Shown here: piece after piece, positions 1 to 11,287 of the stretch
Numbering within the stretch: the first letter of the stretch is position 1
Layout of the letters: the number at the start of each line of letters is the position of its first letter
Origin: Heliocidaris erythrogramma
Taxonomy: Eukaryota; Echinodermata; Echinoidea; Camarodonta; Echinometridae
Direction of reading: 5' to 3'
NCBI GenBank assembly: GCA_025617745.1
Contig: CM046869.1
Span: forward strand, 18,864,994-18,928,993
Length of the DNA stretch: 64,000 bases
The notes under the pieces: generated by a model
Seen by the model: only the letters and a program-made list of their open reading frames with translations
Databases searched by the model: none
Told to the model about the DNA's origin: nothing
Program-made: the position numbers and the translations under genes

Positions 1-100
1 TTTTTTCTTTTCTTTTTTGTTTGTCAGAAAATTTTCTAAATATCGGATCCCTTCCCTCATAAAATCCTGGATCCGGCACTGCAAAGAGTTTGCATGCCGG

Positions 101-134
<34 letters not shown>

Positions 135-145
135 GGGGGGGGGGG
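1..145. repeat. T-rich start and 47-bp poly-G tract
   Basis: The window opens with a T-rich stretch, then runs into an almost pure G tract at 99-145 (30 G at 104-133 and 11 G at 135-145, separated by single A bases). It is the longest of about twenty such tracts in the window. It abuts the end of a small inverted-repeat element that starts at about 146. No coding potential is visible; the short reading frame across it is glycine/arginine low complexity. Confidence 0.85.
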
Positions 146-265
146 TCGTTTCATAAGTGTCTTGTCAGTGATTCTTACCGACAAATTGCTCTCAGCCAAT
201 CAGATACAAAGATTTCAGTAGCTTACAACTTGTCATTGATGACAGGTTTTATGAAACAGGGCCCT
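146..265. mobile_element. MITE, relative of the 138-bp GTTTCAT family
   Basis: The ends are imperfect inverted repeats built on GTTTCATAA...TTATGAAAC. The interior (ctctcagccaatcagat, then tttcagtagcttac) is the same as in the 138-bp elements at 1290 and 12063, but the outer ends differ: the right end reads tgaaacagggccc instead of gaaacgctcccc. It is a non-autonomous element or chimera with no coding capacity. Confidence 0.65.
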
Positions 266-279
266 GAATGTCCTTCAAT

Positions 280-608
280 TGCGCTATGAAAATGACGCCC
301 CATGTGCAGCTGGCATTAGTAATATGAAGACACCGCTGCATGTGATGCGTCCTGACGTAGGACGGCGTCAGCGACTGCCACTGTCTTTGACGCGTCTTGT
401 CAGAGTGACATCTCACAGAAAATGCTGGTATTATGAACATTATGAACATAATGAACATAATAGCATTGAATGTGAAAGTGACATCGCACAGAATTTTTTG
501 AAAAAATGCACAGTATGATGAACATAATGAAGATATATAGCATTGAATGTGAGGATGGCATCGCACAGAAAATTCTTGAAAAATGAACAGTATGATGAAC
601 AAAATGAA
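280..608. repeat. Dispersed GACGTAGGA repeat with a ~77-bp tandem duplication
   Basis: The left part (about 345-415) carries a motif chain, tgacgtaggacggcgtcag then tttgacgcg, that recurs at 21956-22005, 25831-25900 and about 26050-26095. The right part is two direct copies of about 77 bp (about 456-530 and 533-608), each running from agcattgaatgtga to agtatgatgaac. It is probably a decayed non-autonomous DNA element with a local tandem duplication. Nothing codes here. Confidence 0.55.
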
Positions 609-632
609 CAATATATATATATATATATATAC
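609..632. repeat. (TA)n microsatellite
   Basis: Simple TA dinucleotide run. Confidence 0.9.
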
Positions 633-664
633 TGGCGTATATGGGACAATCTGATTAACCCTTT

Positions 665-1075
665 CAAGAAAATTGACCACATTTTGTGATTTGGCTCAAT
701 AACTTTTGATTCTGAGCTAAAAAAATATACCAGATGCATGAGTAGAAAGAGCAAAAATGTCTGCACACACTATGCCCATTTTCGTTGCATGTCCATACTG
801 CATAATTATGATGCCATTAATTCTGAAAAGGAGAATAGGCTTTAAAGACCTTAAATTGGCAACATATTGAGAGGTTAAAAATTATTGTATTTAAAATAAA
901 AATTGGCAATTTTTTGCAACTTTTCGACAAAGTTCCTAACCATGTTTGTTGTTTTCAAAGGCATTATATTTTATTGGAACCAGCATGAAGCATTTAAAGG
1001 AAAAGATTGTTGCTAATATGAAGAACAAAATGTGATCAATTTAGCCCTTAAATAATTCCTGTCATGAAAGAGTTA
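665..1075. repeat. Diverged dispersed repeat, copy A
   Basis: About 400 bp that aligns by eye with 3345-3715 in the same orientation. Shared landmarks in order are tttggctcaata, atgagcagaaa or atgagtagaaa, ctgcgcacac or ctgcacacac, acttttcgac followed by agttcct, and tgatcaatttagcc. The outer ends are weakly inverted (ttgacca near the left, tgatcaa near the right), which would fit an old TIR element. No coding potential is seen. Confidence 0.6.
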
Positions 1076-1289
1076 AAAGGCTTGATCAGCGCAGTTAATA
1101 ATGCAGTCGACATGACGCCTTGTGGCGACTGGCATTAGAATATGAACGTAGTAAGAACCTACCTGTATGAAGACGTTAATGGAATTACAAGCCCCTTGTC
1201 TGCAATCCAGCCATAATCCGCATAAGACTAAACCAACGATGAAAACATTGATCAGCAGGAACATCCTCTGGCACGGAGACATTTCACCT

Positions 1290-1427
1290 GGGGAGCGTTT
1301 CATCAAGCATATTGTCAGTGATTTTCACCGACAACTGTTATAAGCTACTGAAATCCTTGCATCTGATTGGTTGAGAGCAAATTTGTCGGTGAAAATCACT
1401 GACAAAACGCTTGATGAAACGCTCCCC
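1290..1427 (-). mobile_element. 138-bp MITE, GGGGAGCGTTTCATCAAGC ends
   Basis: Near-perfect terminal inverted repeats: it starts GGGGAGCGTTTCATCAAGC and ends with the reverse complement. The inner arms (gtcagtgattttcaccgacaa) are also inverted, so nearly the whole element can fold. A short asymmetric core (tgattggttgagag) allows orientation; this copy is opposite to the one at 12063-12200. It has no coding capacity and depends on an unknown transposase. No clear target-site duplication is seen. Confidence 0.85.
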
Positions 1428-1599
1428 TGATGAACGATAGGATTAAAGAGAAGGCCGAGTTCTGGTAAAAAGTGAAAAATAACTTAAGATCTTTTTCATT
1501 CTTCTATTCTACACCCCTTATTTAGATGCAAAGAAAGTATTCTTGTTAATTAAGAAGGGCCGTTCCTTTCTAGCTGCAACCCACTTGTGCAATATAATT

Positions 1600-1763
1600 G
1601 TGTGAAATATTTCAATCCATGTTACTATTGTTTCTATCATCCTTTTTAGAACTTGTATTACTCTGTGAATGTAATGTTGTTGTTATTTTCAGATTGCTTG
1701 TAGTTTATATTGCAAAGTGAAATAAATTTGAATTGAATTGAATTTGAATTGAATTGAATTGAA
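1600..1763 (+). mobile_element. Retroelement 3' end with (GAATT)n-type tail
   Basis: AT-rich sequence runs into AATAAA at 1722-1727 and then a short-word tail of gaattgaa repeats to about 1763. This is how many CR1/L2-like LINEs and their SINE partners end in echinoderm-type genomes. No coding part of the parent element remains, so the family is inferred only from the tail. Confidence 0.5.
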
Positions 1764-1775
1764 GTTCTTAATTAT

Positions 1776-3344
1776 CAGCTTGTCTTTATTGTTCCTGGCG
1801 TTCCCAACACAAGCTTTGCTTTTCTGGTTTCGCCTTCTTCTATTTTTTGATTGTTTCATTTCATTTAATTTCAAATTGACATTTTTATTTTATTCCATTG
1901 ATTTTGACAACGATCAACATCTGTTCAAATATTATAATATACATGCCTATAAAGTAGTATCAGTGCAATCAGAACTTGCAAAATTACAAGGAAGAAGGCG
2001 CAATCCCAATATTAAGCAGATGCTTGTAGCGGGTACGCCTGAATACACACATATAATATGATTTAATACAGGAAAAAAAGAAAGGGACAGACAAAGAGAG
2101 GGAAAGAAGAATATAGGGAACTTGGAGTAGAGAGAAAGGAAAAGGACTGCAACATAGTAATAATCATAATGGAGTTGTATGGCATGCTTGGATACTACAG
2201 TGGCAAGATATACGATGAGAGTAAAATATCGTTAGTAGTATACTAATTACTGTGTTGTACTGTTCATGAGAAGGAAATAAATGGGCATTTCAAATGAGCA
2301 ATCATATTTCCATGTTGAAAAATGTCATATCAGCTATGTCCCATGAAAGGCTTTATGTTGAAGTACTCTGCATATGAAACATGATTAGAAAAGTGTCAAA
2401 TGTAAGACCAAATTCTAATGCGAAATGTTTGTGTCGTCTCATTTGCCCATATCTGTGTTCGTTGATTTTTATTCTGTGTGATTTTGTATATTTTGTTATA
2501 ATACTGATAATTTCTAAATGTCACCATGCATGCACAATTTATATAATAATTAACCATTCAGAATGTCTTACAATTTCTTTCTTAATTTGATTGCATGGCT
2601 AAATATTCAACTTCGTTTTTGAACACGACTAAATCTCTAAGTCTACTTCTTGTGATGGAACTTAGAGAAAGCCATTCTGATTTGTTTTTACCATTCTCGT
2701 ATCGCATTGTTTGTACCAGCAAAAGATCTAGAAAGCTGGTTCGCAAGGGAATTTGGAATAAGACTCGCCAACATATAAGATCAACCATCGGTGTTAAGAG
2801 GTTGTAAATTTTGTAGCACTCTTGAATCGAGTATTAAAGATAAAGTTGAGTTCTGGTCATGCGATTACATTGTGAAAGAAACTGTCTCAAAGCAATTTGG
2901 AAAGGTTGATCATGTCTAAATAAGGATTAGTGTATAGTGTGAGGTTTTGGAATCATCAAAATGATAAGAAATCGACCCAAACTCGCTCAAAAGCACATAC
3001 ACCGCCCACAGAAATTGATATATGGGACTGCACACAGATGTGGCTTGAATGTTCGAACACTTCAGCTTTTTTCGTCATATTTCGAATATAAGGGCATTTG
3101 AAGAGAAATCCTATTAAGGGGACATTTCTATTATGATGTTCTATGATGCCACATAAAAGGGGTAAGAAAGCTCACAAATTATTTTTCACCTTTACAAGAA
3201 CCCAGCCTTCCAATTAAACGCCAAGTTCATATTTATTTCTCTCCAGACTTCAATAGTTGTTATATTAGAAAACCAAACCCCTCCTTTACAAAAAGCACAT
3301 TGAAAATATTCCATAGATTCTCCGTGTATTACTGCATCCATTCA
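1776..3344. other. Intergenic, nothing recognised
   Basis: Unique-looking AT-rich sequence. Short open frames (for example at 1759-2061 and 2595-2807) show no family signature and no exon-like boundaries that I can support. Confidence 0.6.
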
Positions 3345-3715
3345 AGAATCGCCATATGTGGTTTGGCTCAATAAAATCCCAGCCCTAAAATATATAACAC
3401 TTTTATGAGCAGAAAAAATCTGCGCACACTGCCTCCGTCTGCATACTTTATCATTACACCCATATTGAAGCAACAAATAATTTGTGAAAAGAAAATATAA
3501 TCAAAACATTTTGCCAAATGTTGAAAAATAAGTAAAATCAGTGTTTTTCATACAAATACGCACTTTTAAAGAACTTTTCGACCTAGTTCCTGCAAAAATA
3601 TTCGCGATTTGTTAATCAATACAAAACTGTAGCAATCCAAGAAAAATACCCGAGTTGCCGAGTTAAAGTAGTAAAGCTGATCAATTTAGCCGTTAGAAAT
3701 TCTGTCCTGTATGTT
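3345..3715. repeat. Diverged dispersed repeat, copy B
   Basis: Direct-oriented relative of 665-1075 with the same ordered landmarks (tttggctcaata, gagcagaaa, gcgcacac, acttttcgacc, tgatcaatttagcc). Divergence is high, so insertion is old. The following 3716-4053 shows nothing I recognise. Confidence 0.6.
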
Positions 3716-4053
3716 TTAAAAGCATTGATCAGAGACCTGTGTTAAGATATTGTAGAGGTCAATGATATGATAATTATGTCTATTTATTTAGACTGGATAT
3801 TCAAAAATTGTTTGCTCCATGTTTTATTTCTGCTATCCCGGTTCACCACGGGATTTATCTCTTGTCAGAGCATATACATGTCACAATTTAAAGAGAACGT
3901 TGAATTCTGGGAAAGGTGAACAATTCAATTTGAATTTTGGTCAATGTGTTATTTTTGATGATTCTAAAGCCTCACAGTATACACCAATTCATATGAAGAC
4001 ATGATCACCTTCCCAATTGCTTTGAGACAGCTTCTTAATGTAATTACAAGACC

Positions 4054-4270
4054 AGGGGGTGTTTCACAAAGAGTTAAGTTTGACTAACAGTCGCACTTAA
4101 ATTCCTAGCTGTGTGCGGTATATGACACATCACCGCATTGGTCAGATCATGCTCAGGGGCCGCGCGCTATTGGGTAATCTACCAATGACACTACGCGTTT
4201 AATACCGTATGCGCAGTGGCACTTACGCATGACTTTAAGTCAAACTTAACTCTTTGTGAAACACCCCCCT
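4054..4270. mobile_element. 217-bp MITE, AGGGGGTGTTTCACAAAG ends
   Basis: The left end AGGGGGTGTTTCACAAAG plus agttaagtttgact is matched by the reverse complement at the right end (agtcaaacttaact, then CTTTGTGAAACACCCCCCT). The interior is richer in GC (gcgcgctattggg, ctacgcg) than the flanks. It resembles the GTTTCAT families in having a G-run followed by GTTTCA at each end. Non-autonomous; no reading frame. Confidence 0.85.
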
Positions 4271-6127
4271 GAACTCAACCTTACCGAAGCAAGCGAGAAA
4301 AGTGATTTTCTAAGGGCAGCAATGCATTGTTCAATATAAGCATATATCGCAGCCCAGGTGAAAGAAATGGTTATGCAATCACTCTGAAAGTTTTGCTTAA
4401 GCCAGTCAATACTAATTTCCATCGCTTTTTATAGAATTATCTTCAGGAAATATAGCTTTATCACTTTAAATTCTGTCATTGTAATTATTGAAAGTATTAT
4501 AATAATAATTATCATTATTATCATTATTAATATCATTATCATAATACTCATTTGAATCTTTTAAATATAAATTCGTCGGTGATATGTAACAGGAAAGATA
4601 TTACAAATCATATTCATGACTCAATCTGGTTATAGTATCAGACTATAGGACTGTGGCCATAGCAAATGAGGAAAATTTTAAGAGATTAAACAGAAAGTTC
4701 GTCCGCCGACTATTTTTTTTTCTTCTCTTTCTTTTTTCTACACTGGTTACAACTAAAATTTTAATTGTCTTTTTTTTGGGGGGGGGGGGGGGGGGGGGTG
4801 TGCGGGGGTGGATTCAGTCCCCATGCAAAAAGTTCCAGGTTAATGTCAAGCTGAATTACTACAGGGAAGAATCATATATTTAATCGTTATGTTGCGGAAG
4901 AGATTGAAGAACACTTTATTTCAAAACTGTCGAAACCTAAAGATTGTGTTTTGACTTTTCAACCGTCACCATGAAATACTAGTATATAAAAATATTTTCT
5001 TGACCTAAAGCATTGCCTTAATCAGGAAATTATGAATGAATTTGGATTTTTAAAAAGTGCTAGAAATTTGTCACAGATTTATAGAAGACAGGCCATATCC
5101 GAAAATACACATTCCGAAATCATGCGGAGTACTATATTTTCAAAAGTACATGTAAATACACTATGTCTGTGTATTTTAAAATAAATTTCGTCACCGTTTG
5201 TGGATATTAGAGTACCTAGTCCCGTACGTGGCCAATAATTACAATCACAAATATAACTAACTTCAACTTACCTCACTTCAGCGTGTGACGACAGTTAAAC
5301 TTGGGCCGGCATACATGTATATTTCGATAAGAGCAAAAGGAGAAACAATCTTTGTCTTTGAAATAGCAGCAAATATGCTGGTTCCTTGGTGAACGAATGT
5401 TACTGGTAGATTTGTTAAATTTTTTCATCATTCAGTTTCGCCGGATGTCGTGTATAATGGCGCGTTACGTACTTCCTTTCCCGAACTCTCCGAAACGCAA
5501 AGTGCAATAATTACTTTAAAGCTGTTTCCGGCTACAAAATGTCAGCTTGAACTAAATGACATGCAACCTGATGAACAAAGGTTTTAAACATTGCTTGCTT
5601 GAGTTTAGTAAAGTTCGTCTCGTGATTCAAAACTAAATAAATTGCAATTTTATGATGAGCGTTCATCAAGTGTGAACGCATGCGCAGATGACGCTCGTGA
5701 TCATGTTGCCCCGTCATAATTATAGTCACATCCTATTGCCCTATTTTCTACTTTCCCATATGTTTTGTTTGGTTTGGTTTGGGGTCTTTTGTCCGGCATT
5801 TCATTCCCTGTTCAAGCTATAATTCAGCTCTGTCTACTTCCTTACTAACTAAAATCATCCCAAGTCGTGATGCACGTAACAGTGTAGGCCCATAATAAAC
5901 TGCACGTTAGCGGCTTCAATAAGGAGATAATTAATAACTATTGGAATTTGTGTGTATTTATACCAATTACAATCGATTCATTATGATAGAACACTTTTTT
6001 CTTTATTTACATAGAATCGTTGGTAAATGAGAGCTACCATTACATGACAGGCGAGGCTACAGCTCTAAGACTAATGAATGCAACATAGCCTCTGTCAGCA
6101 CTTTTCGCACATAATGACTTGACAGTT
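4271..6127. other. Intergenic; ATT microsatellite and poly-G tract
   Basis: Contains a degenerate (ATT/AAT)n stretch at about 4490-4550 and a T8-G21 tract at 4771-4798. The rest is AT-rich with no supportable gene. Confidence 0.6.
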
Positions 6128-6425
6128 TATGAGCCTAGAAAAGTTCTTTCCGCTGAAGTTTTTTTCTTGATTTGTGATCCCATGTGGTTTCCGAACAATT
6201 TCAGCTTTGTTTGCCGAGAAATAGACTTTTGGCAATTCGCATAATTTGCATAAATCTAAATGCCCCCTTCGAAGAAGTATTTAGTGGTGAAAGAAAACAG
6301 TCTAATATGTCAACTGATCTACATCTACATACTATTCCATATACGCGATGATACGTGACTGCAATTGTGTTGTTCATCTTGTCTATGTAGCCTGTGAGAC
6401 AGCAAAAGGAAGTTACGCAGTGCAA
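6128..6425. repeat. Left arm of a ~300-bp inverted repeat pair
   Basis: This segment is the reverse complement, at roughly 75-80% by eye, of 10163-10461. Matching points include gcctagaaaagttctttcc against ggaaagaactttgctagg, gatcccatgtggttt against accacatgggatc, and gcctgtgagaca against tgtctcacaggt. The two arms enclose a LINE plus the 288-bp tandem array. It is probably one half of an old foldback element that was later opened by retrotransposon insertion. Confidence 0.75.
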
Positions 6426-7019
6426 TGGTGATGTTTGCTATCTCTTTTAAGGTGTTTTGTGGGCCGTAGGATCCATTTCAATGTAATTTATGGCAATTAC
6501 ATATCACGTAAATTCCATGTAGAAACCACCTTTATAATTTATACTTGAAGAAATGTAATGGTATTTCTGGAGTTAGAACAATAATGTACGGTAAGTAAAA
6601 TATGTAAAAGGGGTTGGGAGTGTTCAAATAATCATGACTTTGAATTAAATGAGAATTAACCCTTTTATAGAAAATGGGCTTGAATCGCTTTATTAGTTGG
6701 TTGGTTTGATTGCTTCTTTAACCTGATTGTTATTGAGTTTGGATGAAAGCAGAAAATTCATAGAAACATATTCATTTAGTGAAAGTTTGAGATATTTCGG
6801 ACAAAGAAAAAGGAAGGGATAGCTTTTTGAAAGTTGAGATCACTAGTGATATGGTGATCTTCGCATTGATAATGCGGTCATGATGTACGATGCCATACGG
6901 AGAACTTTCCCATTCTTTTACATTACTCATTTGCCTAGTACCTCCTTGTTTAAATGGACTTTACGTGATCTGGAATTGCCAAACAATAACATTAAAACTG
7001 GATTCTACACCCTATACAA
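6426..7019. other. Spacer between inverted arm and LINE
   Basis: AT-rich sequence with no recognised feature. A small inverted motif (gatcactagtgatatggtgatc) lies at about 6838-6861. Confidence 0.5.
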
Positions 7020-7933
7020 CCCCTGAATCGAGGTATCGATTGAAAAAAAATAAAAATGTATTGGTTAATGTTCTGCGCAAAGCTAAGCAAAACTACTATA
7101 ACGAGCTGTTCGACAGTGTTAAAGGTGATATTCGAAAAACTTGGTCTCATATTAATATTCTGCTTGCCCGATCTAGTAGACAACCTCTTCCACAACTGAT
7201 GAATTTTAATGGAGTTGAAGTGTCATCTGCATCAGACAAGGCTGAATGTTTTAATAAATATTTTATTGAGTTACCTGATAAAATTAACATGGATATTCCT
7301 CAAGTAGATCAGTCTTTTTGTGATTTTTTGAAACCTCGTGATGATAGCTCATCTATGTTTTTAAAACCGACTACTAATACTGAGATTATAGATATTGTAT
7401 TAGCGCTAAAACCGTCAAAGTCTAGTGGTTCCGACGATATTTCTCCAAGAATTGTTAAAGAATGTATTCAATTGTTTATTGATCCTTTATGTAAAGTTTT
7501 TAATATGTCCTTATCTCAAGGTGTTGTTCCATAAAAGCTTTAAGTTGCAAAAGTCGTGCCAGTATATAAGAAGTCCGACCGGAAAAGTGTAATTAATTAT
7601 AGGCCGATAGCACTGCTCCCAATCTTTTCAAAAATTCTTGAAAAAATAGTTTATAAACGCCTGAGTGCTTTTTTAGACAAAAAGAATATTTTAATACCAC
7701 AACAATGTGGATTCCGCAAGTATTTTTCAACACAAATAGGTGTTTTTAATTTACTAAGTAATATTATTCAATATATTAATGCTAATAAGTATTGTATTGG
7801 AATTTTCTTAGATTTATCTAAGGCTTTTGATACCATTGACCACAACATCCTAATTAAAAAACTTGAATATTATGGAATACGTGGTGTAGCACTATCCTGG
7901 TTTTGTAGTTATTTAAATAATAGGACTCAGTTT
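7020..7933 (+). pseudogene. LINE fragment, reverse transcriptase N-terminal half
   Basis: Frames at 7020-7534 and 7556-7936 give the pre-RT region (LRKAKQNYYNELFDSV) and RT blocks: LKPSKSSGSDDISP, then SLSQGVVP, then VVPVYKKSDRKSVINYRPIALL, QQCGFRKYFST, and IFLDLSKAFDTIDH followed by YYGIRG. These are blocks up to the first catalytic Asp region of a jockey/CR1/L2-type LINE. Two stops separate the halves (just after SQGVVP). The endonuclease, GVPQGS and YADD regions are absent: the coding frame ends abruptly where the tandem array begins at 7934. It is a dead, truncated copy whose 3' end appears at 9717-10146. Confidence 0.85.
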
Positions 7934-9716
7934 TAGTAAACGAAGAAGCTTGATGGGAGGAATTTTTTAATTTGTAAACAAATTTTTAGGCATTTTACTC
8001 CCAGTGTTAAAGATCGTATGCTCGATCTGTAATGAAAAACACAAGTCAGAAAAAATTGGAACCAGCGGGATTCGAACCTGTCATCTACTGCTTGCCGGGC
8101 AGCGACTTAACCACCAGGCTATTCTGGTTTACGGCCAAGTCACGATGAACTGGAATCAAATACCCAAGATCCTCTTCTTTCTGACTCATTAATATTCAAA
8201 CGGTCCGCCGTAGACAATGGTTAGTAAACGAAGAAGCTTGATGGGAGGAAGTTTTTAATTTGTAAACAAATTTTTAGGCATTTTACTCCCAGCGTTAAAG
8301 ATCGTATGCTCGATCTGTAATGAAAAACACAAGTCAGAAAAAATTGGAACCAGCGGGATTCGAACCTGTCATCTACTGCTTGCCGGGCAGCGACTTAACC
8401 ACCAGGCTATTCTGGTTCACGGCCAAGTCACGATGAACTGGAATCAAATACCCAAGATCCTCTTCTTTCTGACTCATTAATATTCAAACGGTCCGCCGTA
8501 GACAATGGTTAGTAAACGAAGAAGCTTGATGGGAGGAATTTTTTAATTTGTAAACAAATTTTTAGGCATTTTACTCCCAGTGTTAAAGATCGTATGCTCG
8601 ATCTGTAATGAAAAACACAAGTCAGAAAAAATTGGAACCAGCGGGATTCGAACCTGTCATCTGCTGCTTGCCGGGCAGCGACTTAACCACCAGGCTATTC
8701 TGGTTCACGCCAAGTCACGATGAACTGGAATCAAATACCCAAGATCCTCTTCTTACAGACTCATTAATATTCAAACGGTCCGCCGTAGACAATGGTTAGT
8801 AAACGAAGAAGCTTGATGGGAGGAAGTTTTTAATTTGTAAACAAATTTTTAGGCATTTTACTCCCAGCGTTAAAGATCGTATGCTCGATCTGTAATGAAA
8901 AACACAAGTCAGAAAAAATTGGAACCAGCGGGATTCGAACCTGTCATCTACTGCTTGCCGGGCAGCGACTTAACCACCAGGCTATTCTGGTTCACGGCCA
9001 AGTCACGATGAACTGGAATCAAATACCCAAGATCCTCTTCTTTCTGACTCATTAATATTCAAACGGTCCGCCGTAGACAATGGTTAGTAAACGAAGAAGC
9101 TTGATGGGAGGAAGTTTTTAATTTGTAAACAAATTTTTAGGCATTTTACTCCCAGTGTTAAAGATCGTATGCTCGATCTGTAATGAAAAACACAAGTCAG
9201 AAAAAATTGGAACCAGCGGGATTCGAACCTGTCATCTACTGCTTGCCGGGCAGCGACTTAACCACCAGGCTATTCTGGTTCACGGCCAAGTCACGATGAA
9301 CTGGAACCAAATACCCAAGATCCTCTTCTTTCTGACTCATTAATATTCAAACGGTCCGCCGTAGACAATGGTTAGTAAACGAAGAAGCTTGATGGGAGGA
9401 AGTTTTTAATTTGTAAACAAATTTTTAGGCATTTTACTCCCAGTGTTAAAGATCGTATGCTCGATCTGTAATGAAAAACACAAGTCAGAAAAAATTGGAA
9501 CCAGCGGGATTCGAACCTGTCATCTACTGCTTGCCGGGCAGCGACTTAACCACCAGGCTATTCTGGTTCACGGCCAAGTCACGATGAACTGGAATCAAAT
9601 ACCCAAGATCCTCTTCTTTCTGACTCATTAATATTCAAACGGTCCGCCGTAGACAATGGTTAGTAAACGAAGAAGTTTGATGGGAGGAATTTTTTAATTT
9701 GTAAACAAATTTTTAG
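7934..9716. repeat. 288-bp tandem array, six units plus partial, tRNA-like content
   Basis: The motif tagtaaacgaagaag starts at 7934, 8222, 8510, 8797, 9085, 9373 and 9661: a 288-bp period (one 287-bp unit), six full units and a 56-bp seventh. Units are about 98-99% alike, so expansion was recent. On the minus strand each unit has an A-box-like TAGCCTGGTGG and a perfect B box GGTTCGAATCC about 37 bases later, with a stem CTGC/GCAG around a 7-base loop. This is a tRNA-derived Pol III promoter region as in SINE heads. The same 62-residue frame repeats in several units only because the units are copies. The array sits between the RT part and 3' tail of a LINE. Related pieces lie at 26805-27036 and 35868-35941. 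Confidence 0.93.
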
Positions 9717-10146
9717 TTGTTTAATGTTGGAGGCCATGAAGTTGCTCTTATCTAAATTGTATTTATTTGATAGATTAGGGTGAATTTCCCTAATTTTGTA
9801 TAATCAATGCATAAACAAATTTTGCCTATGTGACCTACTATGTGTCTGGGTGGGTGAGGGTGGGTGTGTGTGTGTGGGGTGTGTGTGTTTGTGAGTGAGT
9901 AGTCATTGTATTATGTTATGCTCTTTAGATTAGTCTTCATACCATGTATATATGTTGTATTTGGTGTTGTCATTAAGTATTCTGTATTATTATCTTGCCA
10001 TAAAGGGGCCCCACCTACAAGCGTTGCTTCTCATGGGGTCCTAAAACCTCTCAATCAAATAACGATGTCATTTATACCATTGTTCCATATTGTATTCTCA
10101 TATATTTGATTTGTTTGGTTTTGAATAAATCTGAATCTGAATCTAT
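9717..10146 (+). mobile_element. 3' end of the interrupted LINE, (GAATCT)n tail
   Basis: After the array the sequence resumes as an untranslated 3' region with a GT-rich stretch (about 9847-9895), then AATAAA followed by tctgaatctgaatct at 10125-10145. This is the typical LINE end with a hexamer tail. With 7020-7933 it forms one element from which the RT catalytic half has been lost or replaced by the array. Confidence 0.7.
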
Positions 10147-10162
10147 CATAAAGTATTATCGG

Positions 10163-10461
10163 ACATTACTGTGTAACCTCCTTTTGATGTCTCACAGGTT
10201 GCATGTACAATGACGAATAACACAACTGCAGTCACGTATCATCGCGCATGTCGAATACTAAGTAGTACGTAGATCAGTTGACACAATCTGCATAAGTTGT
10301 CTTTCGCTACTAAATATTGCATCGAAGGGGCCATTTAAATTCATACAAATTATGCATATTACCCAAAGTCGATTTCTCGGCACCAAAGCTGAAATTGCTC
10401 AGAGACCACATGGGATCACACATCAAGGAAAAACTTCAAAGGAAAGAACTTTGCTAGGTTT
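10163..10461. repeat. Right arm of the ~300-bp inverted repeat pair
   Basis: Reverse-complement partner of 6128-6425; see that entry for matching points. The arm begins about 17 bp after the LINE tail. Confidence 0.75.
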
Positions 10462-10899
10462 AATACAGATTGAAATTAATAGGACTTTCAAACGGACTGA
10501 TAAACGAAAAACAAAATTTAATGCAAAATATATGCAAATATTTACTTAGAGAATTAGTTGCATTGATTAGCATCATTATAAAACTTTTATCAGAAGTTGA
10601 TTGACGTGAAAGAATACATCCACACAGAATTACAATCCAACCTTTGTATTATAAGTTGAATTGTTTGAAAGGCAGAAGACAAGAAACAAATTGGGAAAAA
10701 CAAGTTATTGAAAGTTTAAAAGAAAAATATAAAACAGTGAGGAATTATATGGGGAAAGCTATTATTAAGTCACTAAACCTTAAGCCATGGAAATATATTA
10801 GACCAAGAAAGTCACATGAAAACTAAAATACATGATGGCAATATTCCTTCAAGGAAGTAGAGAAGTAAAGAAATTCAGGGCGGTATGAGAATTATAAAT
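10462..10899. other. AT-rich, nothing recognised
   Basis: A lysine-rich 60-residue frame (10644-10826) has no recognisable domain and is most likely chance. Confidence 0.5.
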
Positions 10900-11287
10900 C
10901 TATTGACATTTTGGTCACTTGATTGTTACCATAATTAATTAATCTCAATAAAAACTAACTTTTGATACGAAAGTATAGTAAGTATCGGGTCCGATTGCTA
11001 TTCATAACGCGTGTTAAATGAATAGCGGTCACAATAACGCGTGACTAAATGAATAGCGGTTTTGTATGAATAGTGGTCCTTATGAACGGAGGTCCTCATG
11101 AATAGCGAGGTAATTTGTCTACGGTTTGCTCGCTATTCATAATAACCGCTATTCATTTAGTCACGCGTTATTGACATTTTGGTCATTTGATTATTACCAT
11201 AATTAATTAATCTCAATAAAAACTCTTGATACGAAAGTAGTAAGTATCGGGTCCGCTCGCTATTCATAAAGATCGCTATTCATTTAA
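10900..11287. repeat. Direct repeat pair around an inverted GCTATTCAT element
   Basis: About 90 bp from attttggtca to gtatcgggtccg occurs at about 10902-10993 and again at about 11171-11256. Between them, caataacgcgtgactaaatg (near 11031) is inverted as catttagtcacgcgttattg (near 11152), with many repeats of gctattcat or atgaatagc. The pattern continues on the far side of the 11288-11909 insertion (taatacgcgttatgaata, 11908-11990), so that element split a pre-existing repeat. Confidence 0.75.

Noticed and set aside
249..766. Overlapping minus-strand frames near the start
   Set aside because: They run through tandem repeat copies and a TA microsatellite; cysteine/phenylalanine low-complexity content only.
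8004..9631. The repeated 62-63-residue reading frame (starting MLKIVCSICNEKHK) in the 288-bp units
   Set aside because: It is a frame through non-coding tandem units; the sequence contains the antisense of a tRNA-like region, and identity between frames reflects unit copying, not protein constraint.
7934..9716. CRISPR-like regular array
   Set aside because: Repeats are 288 bp with no variable spacers, in a eukaryotic context; it is a tandem satellite.
10644..10826. Lys-rich 60-residue frame as an exon
   Set aside because: AT-rich composition explains it; no splice context or domain.
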